Positions 1-10,200 of a stretch of 64,000 nt of DNA are shown piece after piece; within the stretch, counting starts at the first letter, position 1, and each line of letters begins with the position of its first letter. The notes beneath the pieces were generated by a model. That model saw only the letters and a list, made by a program, of their open reading frames with translations, ran no database searches and had not been told where the DNA came from. The position numbers were made by a program, and so were the translations under genes. Origin of the DNA: Tubiluchus corallicola (taxonomy: Eukaryota; Priapulida; Priapulimorpha; Priapulimorphida; Tubiluchidae); NCBI GenBank assembly GCA_030141605.1, contig JAQGDQ010000456.1, positions 64,172 to 128,171 of the forward strand, written 5' to 3'.

Positions 1-180
1 AGTACTTAGTTCTCTCAGTAAGGAGAGAGTACTTAGTTCTCTCAGCAAGGAGACAGTACTTAGTTCTCTCAGTAAGGAGAGAGTACTTAGTTCTCTCAGC
101 AAGGAGACAGTACTTAGTTCTCTCCAGCAAGGAGAAAGTAAACTCCAGTGGAGGAGAGTAGCACTTAGTTTACTCAGGAA
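1..180. repeat. 27-bp tandem repeat
   Basis: Five to six head-to-tail copies of a unit of about 27 bases containing AGTACTTAGTTCTCTCAG, with the last copies diverged. It starts at the window edge, so the array may extend further left. No coding content is seen. Confidence 0.9.
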
Positions 181-1205
181 TGAACGAGCAAAGAAAGAAT
201 GTCTGTTGGCCGCCATGACAGCTCGTTATTCGACATAAACTATAACCATCAGTAAAAAATTAAAAGAAATAGTTCTGTAAGGTTGCCCTGCTGTCAGTAA
301 AAAATGTTGCTGTTAACATTTTCATTCCACTACTCTCAATGCTTCCTGCTTGAAAGACGGTGAATATTCAGTCAAGAAAACGTTGTCATTAAAGTATGAC
401 CATTGAATCTTTCACTAAAATGACACCTGCTTACATTGTTATCACATTGTATTATGAGTGAGGGGTGATGCTTGGCGACCGTAAGGTCTTTCTCCGCCCA
501 TCTCATTTTTTAATTACTAATATTTGTCATTTACACTTTGCTGCATAATTATTGTTTTCCGTATGAGACAAACAAATTTAATTCACAATAAAATATAGGC
601 AACTAAAATGATTGATAATGGTTACTACGATACCTAAATCGACATACCTTTTAGTAAGACTATCAAAATAAGCCATCATATTGCAAATATGTCATCTAGT
701 TTGCGAAGTGCGTTGCCCAATCCACATGTGTAATCAATATTTTGTAATTGCTTAAACTCAAACAGCTTCACAGAAAGGAATGGTGGCGAAAATTTAACTA
801 TTGCGTACTTACAAACTTACTTAGATATTTCGAAACCTCCACGTTAGAAGCGTTTCTTTTCTACTGTCTTTTAGCCTAGCACTAACCTGTAAGGACATTA
901 TTTTGACAAGCCATTAGTCCATTACCAGCCGACTGTAGAGCAGTGTTGGAGTCGTTGACGATGGACACTAAAACCGCCTTGAACTATGTTTTTTTGGAGT
1001 TTTCGGCGCGCCATGCCAGTAATAAATGTCATTATTCAAAACTAAGATTGTAAAAAGGCTTATGTGGTATCTTAACAATATATAACACTTTCTTAGTACA
1101 TTATATTATAACACTGAGACATTAGTGTTGTGTCAGTAACTATCGTATTTAAGCTATTACACTGATACGTAACATACTATCATATTTATACTGACTTGAT
1201 TGAAA
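181..1205 (+). other. PQBP1 upstream region, no feature resolved
   Basis: AT-rich sequence upstream of the PQBP1 start codon. It should contain the promoter and 5' UTR, but I see no convincing TATA box, CpG island or other coding exon. A short GC-rich patch (GGCGCGCC, near 1005) is the only local composition change. Confidence 0.4.
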
Positions 1206-1284
1206 ATGCCATTACCGCCTGCCCTTGCTGCTCGTCTCGCCAAAAGAGGTCTCATAAAGAAATCGGACGTTTCAGCGAAAAGAG
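1206..1284 (+). CDS. PQBP1: PQBP1 exon 1
   Basis: Starts at ATG in context AAAATGC and encodes residues 1-26 plus one base. Donor is G|GTGAGG, phase 1. The encoded peptide is the most conserved N-terminal signature of the family. Confidence 0.95.
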
Positions 1285-4200
1285 GTGAGGCGACAATCAT
1301 GTGAGTTCGCAGATCGATCAAATCTATGGAATAAAATATCAATCTATATCACAACATATCGAAAATTATTTGGCTTTAACAGATATATGAAATCTCTTCT
1401 GCTGAAATCTTACTTGTAATGCATTTTTGGGTTTTGCCGATAGTCACAGTAAATCCCGCGACTGGTTACTTTGCAGTTTACATTTTCATACTTTTGCATC
1501 GTGTCTCTGCTGAACTTCTTTCTAATTCATTTCTTTTTTCTATCTCTGTCAATTATTTTACCTTAACTACTCCCGGTTTTTCTATAATTCTCTCTCTTGT
1601 AAATTAAGTCGTTTTTTCACTTTTCATGGTGGTCTTACAAGCTTTGCTTCTTGACCACCATGCAGCATCTATTTCTTGTATGACAAACTATTATGTAGTT
1701 TAGTAACTATGTTAGTACACTTCTGTTAAATTTTTGTAATTATATTTGGAATTTTTTCCCTAACTATACCATGCTATAGTATACTAATGTAGTTCTGTTA
1801 CAATTATTCTAACTATATTTCATTTTCTAGTTATAGGGCATAATAGTTAAAGATAATAATGCAAATTGTAATATAAAAACACATGCTGAAGTGATAATAA
1901 ATTACAAAAATTACAATCGATTAGATTAGTGATATTGTTTGCTTAGTGTACGTATTACAGGGATTGTGCAATATTTAGACATCAAATTAAGGTAAAATTC
2001 GTTGGGCTTTCGTGTGACATCTATGTATTTCGGGAAAAGTGGGAGCAATTTTTTTGCTGTAGCAATTTCACACTTGACTTATACGTTATGTTCTTTATCT
2101 AGGATCCAATAATGCACAAAGTAACTTTGGCAAAGTTTAACAGTTTGGCAAAGTGATGGGGGCAGTGCTTATAATGATTAGATAACCCATTTCTAAGGAA
2201 CGGGAACGTGACGGGGGTGATGCAGAAAACCCATTCATTAATTAATTATCATTTCTTTTAAATCTAATTTTAGTTTTTCTTTAGATCAGCATGAAGAGGT
2301 GATCGCAGAGGACTACAGCTACGATGACGCGGAAGATAAGAGCCTCATTCCTCTTCCTGCTGCCCCTAAACCGCTCGCGCGTAGCGACGGGGAAAGCGAT
2401 GATGATGAAGAAGAATCTGTGATGGGAACCGTGCCCACTTGCCCGAACAAATGGAACCCGTATCACACGTGCAGTGAATTTTGCAAGGAAAAGTAAGAGA
2501 GAATTTTCTTGATTAAATTGTTCCAAAGTTGAATAATAGCAGGTGTGAAGACAGGTAGGTCTACATTCAACTTGTATCTGTGCCTGAACAATGTAAATGT
2601 CTACTTGTGGATAGCAAAATCATCCATAAATTGCCAATTACATTTTCTAGTTATTCACATATCCTGAATCTCCATTTCTTGAGGATGATTTTGATACCAA
2701 GTTCATTGCCGTGTGTTATTTCTAAGCTGAGATAATCCACGTTGAAATTGGCTACACACTTAAAGTCAGCCATTGTTTTTTGTCGCATTTCTACAAAAAA
2801 CTTAGCAACCGCACAAATGTTGGTTGCTATGGACTTTGCAATAGACATTGAAGTTATGTTTAAATCCAGTAGATGGCTCTTCGTGGCGGGAATCTGGGCT
2901 TGGCAGCAGAAAAACTCGAAGCAAAATGACTGCTTCCATGATCTATAACTGGAGTTTGAAATATGAGTTTTTTTACAATTTCAGTACTAGTTTCTAAATA
3001 GAAAAGTGGATGAGGAATTATAAAATTAAATTTTTAGCATTATTTGAACCCTTTCTTGATAATTTGATGCTAGAATATAAGTCCAATATTTTTAGTCAAA
3101 ATACGAAAAATTGACATTTGACGAAATTTTTTTGGTGTATTCTACTTTGAAGCATCATAATGTAGTTTTAACTAAGCCGACTTATGTATGGTTTTGGTTT
3201 GCAAGCACACAATTAAATTTTATAAAATTTGTGTTTTAATTTTAAAATTATAAATTTTTATTTTAAACTAATTTAAACATGTTAAATTTTCACAATCTGA
3301 CCAAATGTAAATGCCCGTATCTCAGAGAAAATGGTAAAATGAAACTTGTTGTGTAACTTGTAATGCTTCATTTGTTTGTTTGTCTGTCTGTCTGTCTGTA
3401 GGACTGAACAGTAAAACAATTTGTCATTCAACTATTGACATGATGCTATGCTTTTCAGGTTAAACATTTCATGCTTGCTAAGTAGGGATGCTAATACGTT
3501 ATAGTTTTTAAATTCGTTATAACGTGAACAATATTCATTTCATAAACAACCCTGTTAAATAATAAATTTTATTAAATTTATATTAGAAAAACCCAAGGTT
3601 TCTATTGTAGTACGCTGCTAGTCGTTGACAGAAATGAAAAATTATTTAAAACTTGAAACAAAGCAAAACATTAATGACAAGAATCTGTATGGAATGAGTG
3701 CTATCATTAATTTAATAAGAAATTAGTTAGAATAGAAACAAGGTAATTGATATTTTAAGTCCACTTAGAGACCACAAAATTGCAATTTCAAACCCATTGG
3801 GGGCCTAGGTGGCCCCAAACCACCCGGCCTGTTTCAGAGTTTTTTGCAATTTGTGATTCTCACCCCTGAATTAAGGTAAATTGTTTTGTTGGAGACGTTC
3901 TCTTTTTTCCGGCAACTGTATGTTCACTTGTTTATAGGTGGACTCATAGAAAACCACGAGTCGATCACGAGATGAACTGGCGAAGAACAAAGATGTTGCG
4001 GAAGTATCCACTTCCTACCGGATGGAAGGAGTGCCTGGACAAAGCCACGTAAGTATCCACTTCCTACTGGATAAAAGGAATGCCTGGACAAATCCACGTA
4101 AGTATTCACTTCCTAGCAGATGGAAGGAGTGCCTGGACAAATCCACGTAAATATCCACTTCCTATCGGATGGAAGGAGTGCCTGGACAAAGCCACGTAAG

Positions 4201-7200
4201 TATCCACTTCCTACTGGATGAAGGGAGTGCCTGGACAAATCCACGTAAGTATCCACTTCCTACTGGATGAAGGGAGTGCCTGGACAAAGCCACGTAAGTA
4301 TCCACTTCCTACCGGATGGAAGGAGTGCCTGGACAAAGCCTTGTAAGTATCCACTTCCTACCGGATGGAAGGAGTGCCTGGACAAATCCACGTAAATATC
4401 CACTTCCTATCGGATGGAAGGAGTGCCTGGACAAAGCCACGTAAATATCCACTTCCTACCGGATGAAGGGAGTGCCTGGACAAATCCACGTAAGTATCCA
4501 CTTCCTACTGGATGAAGGGAGTGCCTGGACAAAGCCACGTAAGTATCCACTTCCTACCGGATGGAAGGAGTGCCTGGACAAAGCCACGTAAGTATCCACT
4601 TCCTACCGGATGGAAGGAGTGCCTGGACAAAGCCACGTAAGTATCCACTTCCTACCGGATGGAAGGAGTGCCTGGACAAAGCCACGTAAGTATCCACTTC
4701 CTACCGGATGGAAGGAGTGCCTGGACAAAGCCACGTGTGAATGCTACAGTTTCAATAGTTCAAGAATTATCTAGAAGTTTTATTTTCAGTGTCTCTCAGA
4801 TTGCTATTGTCATGATACCCAGATTTATCTTGGTTTTACCTTTTTTATACAACTCATTCCAAACAAGACTGGTGGCAAGTCTGGATGAAGGTCAAAGGTC
4901 AAAATATGAACAAGACTGGTGGCAAGTCTGGATGAAGGTCAAAGGTCAAAATATGAACAAGACTGGTGGCCAGTCAGGATGAAGGTCAAAGGTCAAAATA
5001 TGAACAAGACTGGTGGCCAGTCAGAATGGAGGTCAAAGATCAAAATATGAACAAGACTGGTGGCCAGTCAGGATGGAGGTCAAAGATCAAAATATGAACA
5101 AGACTGGTGGCCAGTCAGGTTGAAGGTCAAAGGTCAAAATATGAATACATATGCATGCAGAAAAACAGAATTTACTAATTAACTAAGGATAGGAAGCAGC
5201 ATTTGATGTTCCTTCTGGATTGGGTAAGGCTTTAGATACCCGGGGAAAAGCTTTCTCAAATAATTCCACAGGTAAGCAGCCCGAAGGAACTATTCTATTT
5301 GCATGAAGATGACAGTTGTTGAAGTAGGTTGTTACACTGCATCGTGTGAATGTTACGTATTAATTGCGAACTTAAAAATAAAGTAACAGATTGTTTTATA
5401 AAAAAAAATGTCTACAATTTTGTTTCGAATGTGACGTTTGCTATACAACAAAATCGTAATGATATGACATCACACGTTACTTGTTTACAACAAAATTGTT
5501 GTCATTTTCATAGGGGTAGATATTACTATTGGAAGTTAGCTACCGACGAGGTGTCATGGCTGCCACCTTCACACCCACGGGCAGTTGTCACGGTAACGGC
5601 CGATAGAGTCCGAGGTGAGGAAAAGCTTCTTGCGGGTGTCAGTGATAACTCAATTTGAATGATTCAATGGTTAAGAGTGCATTATTAAGACAAGAATTAC
5701 TATTGTGCGCATACGGTCAAGTCAGTAAACGAATTGTGGCAGGCTCTAGAGATTGCTTATTTGCAGAGTGAGAGAGAGAGAGGACAAGAAGAGAGGGAGA
5801 GAAGAGACTGGACAAGGAGAGGAAGAGAGAGAGAGAGAGGGAGCAAAAGAACGAGAAAGAGAGAGAGGGGGAGGGAGGGAGAGAGAGGGGGGGATGAGGG
5901 AGAGGGAGGGAGAGAGCACAAGAAGAGAGAGAAAGGGGAGAAAGAGAGAGGGGGAAGGGAGAGAGAGAAAGGGGAGAGAGAGAGAGAGAGAGAGAGAGAA
6001 GAAGAGAGGTTTGAGGGAGAGGGAGGGAGAGAGAGAGAGAAGAAGAGAGGTTTGAGGGAGAGGGAGGGAGAGAGAGAGAGAAGAGAGGTTTGAGGGAGAG
6101 GAAGGGAGAGAGAGAGAAAGAAGAGAGGTTTGAGGGAGAGGAGGGAGAGAGAAGAAGAGAGGTTTGAGGGAGAGGAAGGGAGAGAGAGCCAGTGTTCATG
6201 TTTTTATTCTCCTTATAGAACTTGTACAGAACGGCACGGCCGAATTTGATCAGGAGTCATTTGTCATGAAGAGGCAGACAGATGAAAAAGATGAGGATGA
6301 AGAAATTGAAGAGGATGAAGAAGAAGACATGAGAAGCGAGTCAGAAGAGGTAAAATGCACTTGTCTCTCGGTGCTCTTTCAGAAATGATGCACTGTTGTT
6401 TTGCACGTGTTTAGTTTGTGCTGCCATCTTGTGAATATAAAATGAATTTTCTTTTGTTTGTGTGACTGCGCAAGGTGCAATTACAAATTTTATTGCTTCA
6501 TCTAATTAACTTACAGACCGTAAAAAAATCCAATTTTTACAGTATCCTTGTTAATTTCATTACATCGAGTGTTTACAGGTAAAAACAGCCTTCAGATCTT
6601 TTTTCAGATGGGTCTTTAACCTTTGTAATGGTCACATTTTAGGCTCTGTGCATTTTGAATCAATTTATCAAGCATTTTTGCTTTTTCTTCTACCGTAAAT
6701 GAAGAGTTTTCGTGAGGTACTGTCATCAGATTTTTCTCAAATAATTGTATTACCTCGAAATTTGAACAAAGACTGCATATGTACTACATTTAAACTTCAG
6801 AACACTTGTACTGGAAATCTTGCATTGGCGTACTTACAAGCCTTCGCTTGTTGTTGGCTTTGGCCACCTTGTGGTGATTTTTGGCCTAATCACGTGATCA
6901 GTTTGATCTGGGTCAGAGGCCTACTGTGAAGTGAGGACGTGTCATGGTGGGTTGATTAAATGTTGTCGTTATCTGTTTACAATTGCTCATGATTTGGGGC
7001 TAATAACGTATGTATATCCTCTAATTACTTTAAAAAACTTAAATTTAGTTTAAAATAACAGCTATGTATTAATTAGTACGACAGTGCAGTGTAGAACTCT
7101 TAATTATGTAAAATAGACTTTTGGCTAGTGTTATTTTTTGTTATTTTTTGGCACTAATTTCTTATGTTTACATGGAATGACATGTTTTGGCAAATAAAAA

Positions 7201-10200
7201 ACAAAGAAAGAGCAAAATTTAATCCAGCTTCGAATTTGGTTTTGAAGGCCCAAACATATGAATTGTAAAAAAAATTAACACAGCAGCAGCTACAGCTTTC
7301 CAAAATGTTGCCATAGTGATCGTAACACTGTGTGCATTGTCTACAGCTTGTAAAAACACAGTGCAGACTGGGTATTGGTAAAGTTGGTGTTGCTATGGTA
7401 ACCGAGCAGTTTTTTGTCCGCCATCTATGGGCAAGTTGAAAAAGCGTTGCAAATGTAAAATTGCATTATTATGTTATTATAATGAAACTTTGGAGACAAC
7501 TGGTTCAATAAGCGTGCTAGACTTACTGATGATGAATTAGTAAAACTAAATAGTAAATTTACTTAATTCCTTCAAGACCATAACAGCTTTTGCTGCATTT
7601 TGCATTTTTGAGGAAAAAGTTGAAAAAGCTTTCAATAACTGCAGTGTTTGCACTGTAACAATGTACAGAATCACTTGTGTGAAATCAACTGATTCAGAAA
7701 ATTCAACTATCCAGACACAACACTCTGACACACTTTCACCTCAAGTCTACTCTATTTTCAAGGAAAAATTCCTGTTAAAAGATGAAGGAACCTTAATTTG
7801 TCCTTGGCTGATCGGTGGTTTTTTTCTGGAACTCTGAACAGTAAGCAGTTCTGTTCGACTACAGCAAGCAGGCAATCAATAGAATGATGTGTACTTTCAC
7901 GCAAGTGTACACCAGACTCAGCCACTCGATAGATCAAATCACTTTATCCAATTAAATCACTTAATAATGTTTGAACAAATAGCATGATTGGATAGCCGCG
8001 ATTCTCCTGAATAGAACAGAATGTAATTTGTAATCATTTAGTTATGTCTGTGCTCATAGGTCTTATAAAACTTATATTGGTGAACACTTATATATACCCA
8101 GTCCTGAAGGTGTTAATAATTTGTCAATAATTTGTCAGTTAATTAATGATGTTTGTTCTAGGAAGAATCAGAGGAAGAGAGTGATTCGGAGCCTGCTCCG
8201 GGCACTCGAGAACAACGAGCGACATTTGAACCGGACGAATTTGAGCCATTCAGTAACGATTTAAAACAAGCGACACGGGAACAGCAAAAAGACGAGAGGA
8301 GAGGTAAATGTGGCAATAACAGAACTCTTTTACTTGACATTATGTACCGTGATCAGTATGAAATGCAGGGGTGTGTCTGAGGATTGTCAGCAGCTGATGT
8401 GGCTGCATTGTAAAATAACATGGTAAAGTTTGTTCAAAAACTTACATACGAGTAAGCGAAATGGTTTCCCATGTTGCCAAGAATGAATAGCATTGTGTAA
8501 TTGTCTTGCGTTATGCCCAAGAGAAAGTGTTTCTCGTCGGCTGAGATGCGGTTTCATTTGAAACAGTTTCCTCGTTGAAAGACATTTACAGCTTAAAGCT
8601 TTTCTTCTTTCAGAGAAATTTGTTGAAACTTTAATATTAGCAGGGATGAGAATTTTCCGTGGATACGGGGAATTCCGAGTTTTTGGAAGGCCAGTAGTGC
8701 CATTTTTGTAAATCTCGTAAATTCGTTGAGAAAGTTTTTACGGACCCAGTACATTATTTCACAAGCTGACCGCTAGTTGGCAGGCCGTCACTTTGTTTAC
8801 ATCACGTACATCAGTGTAACCACGTGTATGTCTCTATGTATAAAAATATAGAATCAATTGTGCGGAGTTATTTGAGTCAATTGCAGACAGTTTTTATATA
8901 CTTTTGTATAGGAGCGGCCAGTACTTAGGCGTTTTTGAGACAATTAGGCATCATGTATCCTTGATAGTTGGGTATTTTAAATTATGCATGAAACAAGGTA
9001 ATTGATATTTTAAGTCCACTTAGAGGCTTTCTACGATCACAAAATTGCAATTTGTTGCTGCCCGCGGCCTGTTCCCGAGCTTTTTACAATTTGTTGCTGG
9101 CTCCAAGGGGGCCCCCCAAACCCCCAGCTTGTTTCAAAGTTTTTTGCAAGTTGTCATTTTCATCCCTGCATTAGACACTTTGAAGCTTGTTGAAATATGG
9201 ATCAGTTTTTGCTATTTTGATTTTTTATTTGTGATTTAAAATACTGTACATAAGCAAAACTTTAGTGACATATGTAGGTACAGAAGTCATTAAGCTTATG
9301 ATCAGCACATTTCAAGCAAATAATGCACATATCTAAAAACTGACATTTTGTGTAGCTTCTTATTTACATTAACGAGTCCAGCCAGTACAAAAGTTCTACT
9401 AGCGAGGCTTTTAATGTTCAGGTTTTCTGTTATTTTGCTAAAACAACTTCCAACAAGCGATTTTGTCAGGAGTATTCCTGATAATTATTGTGTATCTTTT
9501 CTCAGGGCGCAAACGACCTCGAGATGACCTTGACCCCATGGACCCAGCAAGTTATTCTGATGTACCACGGTAAGGAGAAGAATTAGCGAGTTTTAACCAT
9601 AAACTAGGGAGAGTTTCATCACTAAATACATTTAGTCCCAGAGTTTGAAACAAAACGTTTTCCTGTTGTGGAAATCCCTGGCATCTATTAGAATTAAATA
9701 GAACATTGTAGAATGTTCCATTGGAATAATCGTCTTACCTTGTAGAATGTTCTAGAAAGAAACGTCTAGAATGTTCCCTGGCACCCTCTATAAGGCGAAG
9801 CAGGCCGCTGAGACACACACACACGCAGATTCACACGGACGCCACTTACACGTTCTCTTGTATATTTGTATTTTCAGATACACTTAAACGTTTTCCAGAT
9901 TTTCACGTTTACTGTAAACATTTCGCGTTCCTTCATACCTTTGTGTTGTAGAATTCTCGCATAATAAACTAGTTTAATTTGACGAAGTGTTTTCTGGATT
10001 TCTCTACGAGCCTTCCGAGAGAAACAAAACACAACAATTCCGCCATTGTCAAGTGAATATAATTTAAAAAGATTATTAACAAGATTATGCTAAATTATTG
10101 ATGTATGTCATATTTTAAATTACTAGTTTGTTCAATGCTATATGAGACATTTGACCATTTAAACCTGATTGAATTTAACAATTTCCATGAATTAAAGGAA

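Noticed and set aside
5717-6199. 160-codon Ser/Leu/Pro-rich frame on the - strand and Glu/Arg-rich frames on the + strand
   Set aside because: These arise from the (GA)n tract, which has no stop codons; no start context, domain or splice support.
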